From: Granulosicoccus sp045110475
GTDB taxonomy: Bacteria > Pseudomonadota > Gammaproteobacteria > Granulosicoccales > Granulosicoccaceae
DNA: 64,000 nt
Reading direction: 5' to 3'
Assembly: GCA_045110475.1 (NCBI GenBank)
Contig: JBGCGC010000032.1
Span: 33,549-97,548 of the forward strand
The notes below the pieces were generated by a model. It had not been told where the DNA came from. It saw only the letters and a list, made by a program, of their open reading frames with translations, and searched no databases. The position numbers and the translations under genes are program-made. Each line of letters starts with the position of its first letter. Position 1 is the first letter of the stretch. Positions 27,592 to 36,692 of this stretch are shown piece by piece.

Positions 27592-28809
27592 ATGGCGAAG
27601 ATAAAGTCTGGATATGCACTTTCAAGGGCGCTCACTCATTCGATTCTTGATGAGCGCCTTGATCGCGATGCCTTGTCTCAAATCCTCAAGAGTCCGGTGA
27701 TTGATTGGATGACTTTTGCCGTTTTCGCCGGCCAAACGTGCATCACGACTCAAGTCTGGGCGCGATTGTCCCAGATTGGCATGACCGCTTTGATGCCAGA
27801 TGATGTGCGGCAAGGTTTTGCACTGGTGCATTCTGCCAATGCCGATAGAAATCGGTACATTCGCTCAAAAGTCCGCGAGCTCGGACTCCTGCTCAACAGT
27901 GCCGGGATTTCACCGATACCTCTCAAAGGTGTTGCGTTGTTGTTATACGGTACCTACGACGAGCCGGGTGACCGAATTATGAGCGATATGGACATCCTCA
28001 TTCGACTCGAACAGATACCCGCTGCACTGGAAGTTCTAGCCCGCCACAACTATCTGCAACGCTGTAACGTCTTTGCTCCCAAGGCGTTAGCATCAGCCAC
28101 TGAATTTGCACGCATCGATTGCTCAGATTTTCGAAATGCTCCAGACCGACCAGGGCATCACCTGTCAGGTATAAAACCAACCGCTGACGATCACGTTCTT
28201 TTCGAGTTGCACAGACGCGTGGTTAAGGATACACACGACGCGGGCGGCCGCTTGAACGCGTCGGCACTTGTTAATCTGCATAGCGTGACAATTGACGGGG
28301 TGCAGTATGAGATGCTGTCCAAAGAATTTGTTTTTCTTCACACCCTGCATCACGCGTATGCATCAGGAGATACCCTTGATTTGGGGCTAACAGACTACCG
28401 GCATTTAATCGATGCAGATCGACTTCTGAAAGCGATAGCATCCGACGGCGATTTTTCCACCTTGCTTTCATTGGTGAGTGAGATCGGCTTTGAAGATAAG
28501 TTAACGTTTTTCCTTTGGCAAGCAGAAGAAGTGCTGGGGACGAATAGTATGCCGCACTGGAAACCCAGCGCTAACGGTCTCGCCTTGATAAAGAAGTTCA
28601 AACATGTCAGGCGCAGCCACAAGGCCTACTTGATGCGCAAGTGGTGGATTGGCTTCAACAAAAGGCGAGTGCGATACTTGAATGCGTCTTTTCTGCGTCA
28701 GACTTATGGAGAGCTACCGTTTTACAGAACGATACCCCTGTATTCAAGATATCTTTTGGGGAAGTTGTTACTTCAGACCAGAAAATTAGCAGAAAAAGCG
28801 AACCACTAG
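27592..28809 (+). CDS. NTP_transf_5-type nucleotidyltransferase family protein
   Basis: 405 residues. The central motif PLKGVALLLYG (Lys112) followed by DRIMSDMDILI, with the acidic pair Asp132/Asp134, is that of the uncharacterised nucleotidyltransferase family PF14907. Members occur with HprK-like kinases and PqqD-like proteins in lasso-peptide and other peptide clusters. The fold belongs to the polymerase-beta-like superfamily, where the two Asp bind metal. The C-terminal about 200 residues are helical, with a basic end. The gene lies 102 bp behind the peptide gene in the same direction. What it transfers, and to what, is unknown. Confidence 0.75.
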   Translation: MAKIKSGYALSRALTHSILDERLDRDALSQILKSPVIDWMTFAVFAGQTCITTQVWARLSQIGMTALMPDDVRQGFALVHSANADRNRYIRSKVRELGLLLNSAGISPIPLKGVALLLYGTYDEPGDRIMSDMDILIRLEQIPAALEVLARHNYLQRCNVFAPKALASATEFARIDCSDFRNAPDRPGHHLSGIKPTADDHVLFELHRRVVKDTHDAGGRLNASALVNLHSVTIDGVQYEMLSKEFVFLHTLHHAYASGDTLDLGLTDYRHLIDADRLLKAIASDGDFSTLLSLVSEIGFEDKLTFFLWQAEEVLGTNSMPHWKPSANGLALIKKFKHVRRSHKAYLMRKWWIGFNKRRVRYLNASFLRQTYGELPFYRTIPLYSRYLLGKLLLQTRKLAEKANH

Positions 28810-28825
28810 CGAGTGATCTTTGTTG

Positions 28826-28860
28826 TTCACTGTTTGCCGTTCACTGTTTGCCGTTCATTG
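28826..28860. repeat. 14-bp tandem repeat
   Basis: TTCACTGTTTGCCG occurs twice head to tail (28826-28839, 28840-28853) and begins a third time (TTCATTG). It lies in the 302-bp gap (28810-29111) before the diguanylate cyclase, where nothing else is recognisable. Confidence 0.7.
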
Positions 28861-29111
28861 ATAGTTAAGCCGAGTTAGCCGCGAAGACGAGCTGCGTTGG
28901 TAAGCCCGATACCACCATCGGTTTAGTGCTAGTAGATGGAATGTTCAAGATCGGCCCCCAGCCGATTCAATCGGCGATGGAAGATTTTTCGACCCAACCA
29001 TTGTCTGGACGTTAAGGCGTCATTTCTATGTCGCGCGCAGGTAAGCACTTCGTGACAAAGTTCAAATAAGCAGTTATAACAATAAGCCGTTACCACGAGG
29101 CTATACAAACG

Positions 29112-30863
29112 TTGCTTCAAAAGACCACTCTTCGCCAGCTTCTGACAGTGCCTTATGTGCTTCTGGTGCTTCTCACCGCACTGGTTATCGGTCTGTTGTC
29201 CTTTCAGGCGGGTCGCAATGCGGTAGATACGCTTTCCGATCTGATTCTGAACGAAACAGTCAACCGCATCACGCAGGCTATCGATCGTCATGTGTCCGGG
29301 TCTGAAGCGGTACTTGAAACGGCCTTTCCAACCGACTATGCAGCACCTGTTTCAGTTGAAGATGACCTTGAAATCCTCAGAGAGAGACTCTGGCTTGCAA
29401 CTACCATTCATCGCGATCCGAATAACTACGCTTATTATGGTGATCGGCGTGGACAATTTATTGGTCTATGGCGATTTTCTGATACCGAGGCGGAGTTGAG
29501 GCTGCGTACCGAAGAGTCGGAACGTCGGTCGATCTATCGTTTTTCACGTATCAACGGACCGCTTGATGATCCGACTCTTGAGTCACGTGTGTTTGATCCT
29601 CGCGAGAGGCCCTGGTTCATTGCTGGGCAAAGTGCTGACTTTCAAACCTGGACCTCCGTGTACATCGATTTCAAGACGCTTGAGCTCGTCGCCACCCGTG
29701 CACGCCGGGTAGATGATCTGAGTGGACAGTTTCAGGGAGTGGTGGCAACCGACCTGTCACTGGAACATCTCAACCGGTTTCTTAAAACACTTGCCCTGAG
29801 CGACAATGGCGTTGCCTTTATCGTTGAGCCGGACGGCAAATTGCTGGCAACTTCTCGAGGACCTCATCTGCAAGAGGTGAGCGAGGATGAGAGCGCCCGG
29901 CTGAATGCTGTTGAGAGTAATGATGCGCTTATTGCCAGCACCTACAGCTTGGTCAGTAATTTGACATCCCTGCCCGGGGCACTACCTGGCCCTCAAACGA
30001 CTTCGTTCGAGGGTCCTGACGGTGAAATCATACAGGCGGGCTATTTGCGATTGCAGGATACAGCCGGCCTTGAGTGGATTGTGGCGTTAGCTGTACCGAG
30101 AAAAGATTTCATGCATCAGGTGACTGACAATGTACGTCGTACCCTTGTCATGGCGATCGTGGGCTGTGCTTTGATCGTGCTGGTCGGCCTGCTAATAGTT
30201 AATAAGATCACACGTGATTTACGTCAATTAGCATCCGCTGCACAAGCAATGGGTGAGGGTGATCTGACGGCGTCCGTACCCGTTGACAGGGCCGATGAAA
30301 TTGGCGAGCTTGCAAGTGCTTTCTCAGGTCTGCAGGAGCGATTACTGACCGATCGGTTGACCGGCATAGCCAATAGAGAGGCCATTATAAGGCGACTGGA
30401 AGATCGCATCATTAGCCATCGACGTCGTCATGATGAACAGCCCTTTGCTCTGTTGTTCATCGACCTGAATGGCTTCAAACAGATTAATGATGAGCTTGGG
30501 CATGTTGTGGGTGATCAGGTCTTGATCGAGGTATCAGAACGCCTGACGCAAGGACTGCGTCAGGATGATCTGGCCGCCCGTTTTGGTGGCGATGAATTTG
30601 TCGTACTGATAAGCAAGGCAGAGAGTCGTTCCGCGGTACTCGATATCTGTAATCAACTCAAGGCAACGCTGAATGATCCCTATGAGTGTGTGCTTGCCCT
30701 GAACAAGGTTGCCAGTCACTATGCGCAGGGAGCATCCCTTGGCTATGCGCTGTTTCCCGACGATGGCAAGGATCTTGAAACATTGATCAAGCGTGCTGAT
30801 GTTCAGATGTACGCTGCCAAGAGTGGCCTTCGCAAGCGCCGTTCTACACTGGACTACTCCTAG
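29112..30863 (+). CDS. CACHE-HAMP-GGDEF diguanylate cyclase
   Basis: 583-residue membrane receptor making cyclic di-GMP from two GTP. Order: membrane helix about 14-31, periplasmic double-CACHE-like sensor about 40-335, second helix about 345-365, HAMP about 366-415, GGDEF domain about 425-580. The active-site motif GGDEF is intact (about 492-496) and is preceded by an RxxD inhibitory site (RQDD) at the canonical five-residue distance, so product inhibition is expected. DRLTGIANREA marks the domain start. TTG start with GAGG 11 bases upstream. The stop codon TAG is part of the CTAG flank of a palindromic repeat. Sensor ligand unknown. Confidence 0.92.
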   Translation: MLQKTTLRQLLTVPYVLLVLLTALVIGLLSFQAGRNAVDTLSDLILNETVNRITQAIDRHVSGSEAVLETAFPTDYAAPVSVEDDLEILRERLWLATTIHRDPNNYAYYGDRRGQFIGLWRFSDTEAELRLRTEESERRSIYRFSRINGPLDDPTLESRVFDPRERPWFIAGQSADFQTWTSVYIDFKTLELVATRARRVDDLSGQFQGVVATDLSLEHLNRFLKTLALSDNGVAFIVEPDGKLLATSRGPHLQEVSEDESARLNAVESNDALIASTYSLVSNLTSLPGALPGPQTTSFEGPDGEIIQAGYLRLQDTAGLEWIVALAVPRKDFMHQVTDNVRRTLVMAIVGCALIVLVGLLIVNKITRDLRQLASAAQAMGEGDLTASVPVDRADEIGELASAFSGLQERLLTDRLTGIANREAIIRRLEDRIISHRRRHDEQPFALLFIDLNGFKQINDELGHVVGDQVLIEVSERLTQGLRQDDLAARFGGDEFVVLISKAESRSAVLDICNQLKATLNDPYECVLALNKVASHYAQGASLGYALFPDDGKDLETLIKRADVQMYAAKSGLRKRRSTLDYS

Positions 30864-30922
30864 CTTGGATTATTCATGAAATCAATGGGCGTCCCCGTGA
30901 TTTCATGAATAGTTCAGGCTAA
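30860..30922. mobile_element. CTAG-flanked palindromic repeat, short internally deleted copy (D)
   Basis: Ends CTTGGATTATTCATGAA (30864-30880) and TTCATGAATAGTTCAGG (30902-30918) with flanks CTAG and CTAA. The interior is only about 21 bp, against about 124 bp in the full copies, so nearly the whole element is one hairpin. The left CTAG contains the stop codon of the diguanylate cyclase gene. It could act as a terminator between that gene and the convergent dehydrogenase gene. Confidence 0.8.
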
Positions 30923-30946
30923 GGTTATTCCAGCCAACACTATCGA

Positions 30947-33865
30947 TTACAGACATGCTTCGAGCACTTCAACAGGGTGCAGAACTCGGCGACCGGTATT
31001 GTCGGAAATCTGTTCGTGACAACTAAAGCCGTTGGCAACAATCACGGTGTGTGAAGTGGCGGTTTCGATGGCAGGCTTAAGGGCTCTGTCAAACAGTTTT
31101 TGCCCAATCCAGCGTGTCTGTTTGCGCATGCCGTAAGTGCCCGCCATCCCGCAACAGCCGCTTTCTACCTCTGTCAGTGTGTCAAAGCAGGCATTCATCC
31201 ACCGCCGGTCGTTGTCTGCCAGACCGAGCGACTTGTCATGACAATGCAGGTGCACAATGCCAGCGGAAAGGCGTTGTTTCACCGGTGTATTGCTGTTATC
31301 AAGAAAACCACTGACTGTTAAGCACTGGTTTGACAGAGCTTGTGCTCTTGCGTCCTGCGGAAACAGTCGTAGCAGTTCATCCTTGAACACAGAAAGGCAA
31401 GACGGTTCAAGGACAACGACGGGCGCAGTGTGGGGCAGGTGAGGCTGAAACCCATTGAAAATAGTCAGCAAGGATACTCGGGCCTGCTCCAGCAGTCCGT
31501 ACTCATAGAGTGGTCTGCCACAGCAGAAGTGCATCTTTGCCACGCCAACGCGGTGTCCGGCTTTTACCAGCACGTTAACAGCGCTGCGAACGATCGAAGG
31601 GCGGTAGTGATTGTTGATGGAGTCGTTCCATAGAATGACGCAGGGTTTGTCCAGACCACCAAACCAGTGAAAATGTTCGTCACTGTCCTGCGCATGTGTA
31701 TGAGCCCACTGCGAAAATGTTTGCACGGACAATGCAGGCAAGGCCTTGTCAGCGCTGATCCCCAGCGTGTGTTTCATCAGCTTGCCCGGCAAACTGCCCT
31801 GCAAGGTGTTTATTAGTCGAGGCGCTCTGGATAAATACGGTAACCACCGACCCAATTGACCAAACAGGTGATGTACCCATGGACGACGTTGGTTCTGATA
31901 ATGCTTGTACATGAACTCAGCCTTATAGCTGGCAATGTCTACTTGAGTTGGACACTCGCTCTTGCAGGCTTTACAGGACAGGCAGTGTTCCATGGAATCC
32001 GCCACGGCCTTATCCTGCCAACCCTGACTGAGTACGTGTCCTCGCGCCAGTTCGTGCAGCAGGTGAGCACGTCCCCGAGTGGAGTAGCGCTCCTCACCAG
32101 TGGCTTGATAGCTTGGGCACATGGCACCTTTGTGTGCCCGGCATTTTCCCATGCCAATGCAACGCTCTGTTGATCTGCCAAATCCTTGTGGGTCTTCGGT
32201 AAATTGCAATCGGGTTTCGATGGCTGGCGTCTGGTACTCCGGCCCGAAACGCAGATTGTCATCCATGCGATAGGCGTCGATCAGTTTGCCCGGATTCATT
32301 CTCGATTCCGGATCCCATATCTGCTTGAACTGGCGAAACGCTTCCATGAGTTCATCGCCGTACATGATGGGAAGAAACTCGGCCTTGGCTTGTCCATCAC
32401 CATGCTCACCAGACAGGGAACCACCAAAGCGTACAACGAGCGTGGCTATTTCCCGACTGAACTCACGCCATTTGGCGACACCTTCTTCACTACGGGTATC
32501 AAATGTGATGCGTGCGTGAATGCACCCATCTCCGAAATGCCCATATAAACTGGTTGTGTAGTCGAATCGATCGATCAGAGCCTGAAACTCACGCAAGTAG
32601 TCGCCAAGCTGTAAGGGGTCTACAGCGGTGTCTTCCCAGCCGACAATCGGGTCGGGGTCGTCCGGGTTCAGGCTCATCGAGGTTGCAGAAGCCCCTTGTT
32701 CCCGAATGCTCCAGATGGCCGGCTCGTTAGCTGGATCAACGGCTTTTACAGAGACTATGCGCTCCAGCTTGCCCATCGTATCAACGAAGTTTGCTGTTTT
32801 TTCATCAAGCTCTTCGCGCGAGTTGTCTGCCAGTTCTACCAGTATCCAGGCACGACCTTCGGGAAGTTGTGCAACTTCAGACTGTCTGAGGTTTCTGTCG
32901 TTGAGTCCACCAACAATACCCCAGTCCAGACCTTCCATGGCTATGGGTGTAAATGGCATGATGTCGCCTACCGAATCACCAGCGGCAAAAATGTCATTGA
33001 AGCCGAGAACAACCAGACGGGTATATGCGGGTTTTTTGATCAGGCGTACTCGGGCTTGAAGAATCGATATGCAAGTCCCTTCAGAGCCGACCAGTGCCCG
33101 GGCAACGTTAAAGCCGTTTTCCGGCAGTAACTGATCAAGGTTGTATCCGGATACACGGCGTTTTATGTTGGGATAACGCGTGCGGATTTCATCAGCGTAC
33201 TGATCTCTCAGTGCGACAAGTCGGGTATAAATCTGCGCTCGTCGGTCATTGCCTGCGGTTATGTCTTCAAGTTGCTCATCCGAGGTGGGTCCTACCCAGA
33301 AACGACTGCCATCACTGGTGAGAATTTCAAGCTCCAGAACATTCTCGACCGTTTTACCCGCAAGCATGGAACGCGGTCCGCAGGAATTGTTACCGATCAT
33401 GCCCCCCAGGGTGCAGCGGCTATGGGTAGCCGGATCGGGACCGAATGTCAGGTTGTGAACCTCAGCGGCAGCTTTCAGGCTGTCACACACGATGCCCGGT
33501 TGTATCAATGCCGTACGCTCTTGCGTGTTGATATCGATGACCTTGTTCATATAGCGTGAGCAATCGAGCACAACAGCCTCATTGACGCACTGTCCGTTTT
33601 GCGAGGTGCCGCCACCACGCATCAGTAGTGGTAACTTGTGTTCGCGACACTGTCTGGCAGTAAAAACAATATCGTCAATGGTCCGGGGGTAGACGACCCC
33701 TAGCGGTATCTGTCGATAATTCGAGGCATCACTGGTATACAGAGCAACGCCTGCGTCGCTGAAATCATGGTGACCTTCCAGGTTTTGCTGTAGTGCGGCA
33801 CTGACAATATCCAGTGTGGCTGAATAATTCTGCCGCGCAGCCGTTGTTGAAATCGCTCGATTCAT
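30947..33865 (-). CDS. FAD-linked oxidase / Fe-S dehydrogenase (YdiJ-like)
   Basis: 972 residues. An N-terminal FAD-binding_4 domain has PLLMRGGGTSQNGQCV and GGMIGNNSCGPRSMLAGKTV. A FAD-oxidase C-terminal domain follows to about residue 530. Next is a ferredoxin-like region with CIGMGKCRAHKGAMCPSYQ and CLSCKACKSECPTQVD, and a C-terminal CCG-type domain (CCGRPLYEYG, SGCCGMAGTYG). This layout is that of D-2-hydroxyacid dehydrogenases such as YdiJ and GlcD/GlcF fusions that pass electrons to quinone. It lies 8 bp downstream of the SorC regulator on the same strand and is likely co-transcribed. The substrate is probably a D-2-hydroxy acid; this is inference. Confidence 0.85.
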   Translation of the reverse strand: MNRAISTTAARQNYSATLDIVSAALQQNLEGHHDFSDAGVALYTSDASNYRQIPLGVVYPRTIDDIVFTARQCREHKLPLLMRGGGTSQNGQCVNEAVVLDCSRYMNKVIDINTQERTALIQPGIVCDSLKAAAEVHNLTFGPDPATHSRCTLGGMIGNNSCGPRSMLAGKTVENVLELEILTSDGSRFWVGPTSDEQLEDITAGNDRRAQIYTRLVALRDQYADEIRTRYPNIKRRVSGYNLDQLLPENGFNVARALVGSEGTCISILQARVRLIKKPAYTRLVVLGFNDIFAAGDSVGDIMPFTPIAMEGLDWGIVGGLNDRNLRQSEVAQLPEGRAWILVELADNSREELDEKTANFVDTMGKLERIVSVKAVDPANEPAIWSIREQGASATSMSLNPDDPDPIVGWEDTAVDPLQLGDYLREFQALIDRFDYTTSLYGHFGDGCIHARITFDTRSEEGVAKWREFSREIATLVVRFGGSLSGEHGDGQAKAEFLPIMYGDELMEAFRQFKQIWDPESRMNPGKLIDAYRMDDNLRFGPEYQTPAIETRLQFTEDPQGFGRSTERCIGMGKCRAHKGAMCPSYQATGEERYSTRGRAHLLHELARGHVLSQGWQDKAVADSMEHCLSCKACKSECPTQVDIASYKAEFMYKHYQNQRRPWVHHLFGQLGRWLPYLSRAPRLINTLQGSLPGKLMKHTLGISADKALPALSVQTFSQWAHTHAQDSDEHFHWFGGLDKPCVILWNDSINNHYRPSIVRSAVNVLVKAGHRVGVAKMHFCCGRPLYEYGLLEQARVSLLTIFNGFQPHLPHTAPVVVLEPSCLSVFKDELLRLFPQDARAQALSNQCLTVSGFLDNSNTPVKQRLSAGIVHLHCHDKSLGLADNDRRWMNACFDTLTEVESGCCGMAGTYGMRKQTRWIGQKLFDRALKPAIETATSHTVIVANGFSCHEQISDNTGRRVLHPVEVLEACL

Positions 33866-33873
33866 AGAAAGTC

Positions 33874-34839
33874 CTAGTCATGCCTGATGAGGGCATTAGC
33901 TGTCAGCTGATCGGTTACCAGGGTGTTAACCACCTGACGCTTGAGGAGTGCGTGGATGATTTTTACCTTGTGCTGTCCACCAGCGGCAAGGATGAGGTTG
34001 GGAATCCTTTGCAGGTCCTCCAGCTCCATGCCAACAACACAGCCGTTGATATCGTGCTTTATACGGCGACCATTCTCATCCAGATAGTAGCCAAGCACAT
34101 CACCGACAGCACCCGCCTTGACCAGTTCATTAACGGTAACTGAACGGGGCAAACCGTCGCGGATCATGCTGGACAGACTGGATGCATCGCCGACGGTCAT
34201 GGTCATTGCGTCAACTGCGCGGATACGTTCGAGCATGTCGTGGAATACGGTCTGTTTGATAAGCAGGTTGCGGCTCTTGCTGCTATCCGCATAAAGTGGA
34301 GCTGTGAAATAGCGTTTTTGCGCGTTACACAGGTTGGCCAGAATACGAGCACTTTCGATAATATTGACATCGGAAGCCCGTGACACACAGCCCATCACTG
34401 ACATGACTTCCAGATCCGGGCGATTCATCGGTCGAAGATACTGCATGGCACTGTTGAGGGTGCTTCCCCAGGCGACACCAAACGTTTGCACATGGGTATC
34501 GGCTAGCAGGTTCGAAAGGTATTGTCCCAGATAGCTGCCGATCAGATCCCTGACATCGCTTTGCTGCTCGAACACCGGTGCGACGTGAGCATCATTGAGC
34601 GAGTATTTCGTTTTGATATCGTACTCGGCCTGAGCACAGGGCGCGTAGTCTGAGTCTATGTAGACTCGCACGATTCCCCGGCTGCGAGCCTCCGCCAGAG
34701 CCTTGTTGACACGTAGGCGCGTAAGCCCGAAACGCTCTGCAGCTTCAGCCTGCGTTAGTCCTTCAATTTCGCAAGCCCATGCGATTCGTACAAGCAGTCG
34801 CTCATCGTCTCGGGCCACATATGTGCTGATAGTAGACAA
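33874..34839 (-). CDS. SorC/DeoR-type sugar-responsive transcriptional regulator
   Basis: 321 residues. An N-terminal helix-turn-helix (LTQAEAAERFGLTRLRVNKAL, about 28-48) is followed by a SorC sugar-binding effector domain (about 60-318) with FGVAWGSTLNSAM and VGDASSLSSM segments. Such regulators bind phosphorylated sugars or polyols. It lies between the ABC permease genes and the large dehydrogenase gene on the same strand, and is the obvious candidate to act at the palindromes in the divergent promoter at 38.07-38.13 kb. Confidence 0.88.
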   Translation of the reverse strand: MSTISTYVARDDERLLVRIAWACEIEGLTQAEAAERFGLTRLRVNKALAEARSRGIVRVYIDSDYAPCAQAEYDIKTKYSLNDAHVAPVFEQQSDVRDLIGSYLGQYLSNLLADTHVQTFGVAWGSTLNSAMQYLRPMNRPDLEVMSVMGCVSRASDVNIIESARILANLCNAQKRYFTAPLYADSSKSRNLLIKQTVFHDMLERIRAVDAMTMTVGDASSLSSMIRDGLPRSVTVNELVKAGAVGDVLGYYLDENGRRIKHDINGCVVGMELEDLQRIPNLILAAGGQHKVKIIHALLKRQVVNTLVTDQLTANALIRHD

Positions 34840-34858
34840 CAGAGAATCCGGTGTTGTG

Positions 34859-35695
34859 TCATTTGACAGCGCCCATTGTCAAACCTCGCACCAGATGCTT
34901 TGATGCGATGAGTGCGAAGACAACAACGGGAATGACAATAAGGGTGGAGGTAGCCATGATTTTACCGTAGGGCAAATTGTAGCCTTCCATGAAACTGACG
35001 GCCATTGCCGGTGCGGTTTTTGCCTCGTTGCGTGTCAGCACCAGAGCGTACATCAGTTCGTTCCAGGAAAATATGAACGAAAATATGGCACTCACTGCCA
35101 CACCCGGCATGGCTAGTGGCAAGCAGATGGATCGGAATATCCGCCATTGTGACGCGCCCTCGAGCATGGCGGCCTCGTTAAGATCGAAGGGCACTGCCCG
35201 GAACTGATCCGTACATATCCAGATGACGATAGGCAGGTTAAAAGTCAGGTAGATGAGGATAAGCACCAGATGGGTATCGAGTAATCCTATCTGTCTGACG
35301 ATCAGGAAGAAGGGCAGGGCCAGCACGATGGGCGATACCATGCGGTTGGTAATAAACCAGAACCACAAGTCTTTCTTGCCACGAAACTCGAAGCGGGCTA
35401 GCGCATAAGCAGCAGGACATCCAAGCAAGACAGCGAGAATTGTGGTGCTGACTGCAACAACCAGTGAGTTGATAAGTGTCTTGCCGACACCATCCTTACC
35501 CAGCACTTCTGTGTAGTTGGCAAACGTGGGCTCAAACGCCCACACAGGAGGTGACTCAAGCGCCAGCACCTGAGTTTTCAAGCTGGTGGTGACCATCCAG
35601 TAGAACGGGAATACGCAAAACAGAATGATCAGCAGTAACAGCAGAAATTGTGTCCCAACGCGTTGGCTGCTACCGGGCTGTGGAGCAGAAGACAT
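34859..35695 (-). CDS. Carbohydrate ABC transporter permease, MalG type
   Basis: 278-residue inner-membrane permease of the CUT1 family with six helices. The EAA loop contacting the ATPase is EAAMLEGASQWRIFRSICLPLAMPG. It overlaps the stop of the upstream MalF-type permease by one base. With the neighbouring binding protein, MalF-type permease and ATPase it makes a complete importer. Confidence 0.93.
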   Translation of the reverse strand: MSSAPQPGSSQRVGTQFLLLLLIILFCVFPFYWMVTTSLKTQVLALESPPVWAFEPTFANYTEVLGKDGVGKTLINSLVVAVSTTILAVLLGCPAAYALARFEFRGKKDLWFWFITNRMVSPIVLALPFFLIVRQIGLLDTHLVLILIYLTFNLPIVIWICTDQFRAVPFDLNEAAMLEGASQWRIFRSICLPLAMPGVAVSAIFSFIFSWNELMYALVLTRNEAKTAPAMAVSFMEGYNLPYGKIMATSTLIVIPVVVFALIASKHLVRGLTMGAVK

Positions 35696-36573
35696 CAGCG
35701 CACCTCCTTGTACAGCAGGCGAATATAAAGCTGGCTCAGGATTATGGTGACCAGTAACAGAATGATTGCCTGAGCCGATGCGAGTCCCTGATCAAACGCT
35801 CTGAATCCCACCCGTTGTATCAATAGTGAAATCAGTTCGGTTGATGCACCGGGTCCACCTCTGGTCAACGTGAACACCATGTCAAAGAGTTTCAGGGTAT
35901 CGGCTGTTCGTAAGATGAGAACGGCAGTTAATGCTGGAATCAGATACGGAAGCTGGATATGGCGCAGGATAGTCGTCCAGCGTTTGGTTTCCAGTTTTGC
36001 AGCCTCTTCTATCTCAGAGGGTACGGTGGTAAGGCCGGCTAGCAGCACCAAAGTAACGAAGGGTGTCCATTGCCAGATATCCCAGAAAATAATTGTGATG
36101 AATGCGTTGGTCGGATCACCAATCCAGTTTATCGGGTCAAAACCGATAAAGCCGATTAACTGATTGATTACACCGTACTTCAGATTGAACATGACTTGTC
36201 CCAGCAGGCCGACCACCGCGTAGGTTGTTGCCATGGGCAAGACCAGTGACAGACGTGTCAGGGTTTTGAGAAACGTCAAACCCGGTTGATGAAGCAGCAG
36301 AGCGATTCCCAGACCCAGCGCGAGCTGGATGGGTAGTGAAATGCCTAGTAACAGAAACGTTCTGCCCATGGCATCCCAGAATGATGAGTCGGTCAAAACC
36401 GTGATGTAATTTTCTGCGCCAATGAATTCAACCTGCTTGAGTTTGGTCAGGTTGAAGTAGTGCAAAGAGGTCCACACCGCATAGAGCAATGGCCCTATAC
36501 CGATAACGATCAGCGTTATCACCGAAGGTCCAAGGAACGCCAGTATGGCGGAACGGGATGTAGTTGCTGACAT
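35695..36573 (-). CDS. Carbohydrate ABC transporter permease, MalF type
   Basis: 292-residue CUT1 permease with six helices. The EAA loop is EEAAKLETKRWTTILRHIQLPYL. It follows the binding-protein gene after a 119-bp gap that holds a strong hairpin, and is translationally coupled to the MalG-type gene. Confidence 0.93.
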   Translation of the reverse strand: MSATTSRSAILAFLGPSVITLIVIGIGPLLYAVWTSLHYFNLTKLKQVEFIGAENYITVLTDSSFWDAMGRTFLLLGISLPIQLALGLGIALLLHQPGLTFLKTLTRLSLVLPMATTYAVVGLLGQVMFNLKYGVINQLIGFIGFDPINWIGDPTNAFITIIFWDIWQWTPFVTLVLLAGLTTVPSEIEEAAKLETKRWTTILRHIQLPYLIPALTAVLILRTADTLKLFDMVFTLTRGGPGASTELISLLIQRVGFRAFDQGLASAQAIILLLVTIILSQLYIRLLYKEVR

Positions 36574-36603
36574 ACTGAGTTCTTGTCCAGGTTTCTTTTA
36601 CCT

Positions 36604-36637
36604 GAACGTCAACACCCGGTGTGTGGTGTTGACGTTC
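36604..36637 (-). promoter_or_regulatory. Intercistronic hairpin between binding protein and permease genes
   Basis: Perfect 13-bp stem GAACGTCAACACC / GGTGTTGACGTTC with an 8-nt loop and no T-run after it on the transcribed (minus) strand. Such hairpins between malE- and malF-type genes protect the upstream message from 3' decay, so more binding protein than permease is made. Effect inferred from position. Confidence 0.6.
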
Positions 36638-36692
36638 GGTATCACAGTAGTTAGCTCTCTACTATGGGCCGTTTACTTATTTGGCTGTCTAC

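Noticed and set aside
28826..28860. Possible CRISPR-like repeats
   Set aside because: Only 2.5 head-to-tail 14-bp units with no spacers and no cas genes in the window; a simple tandem duplication.
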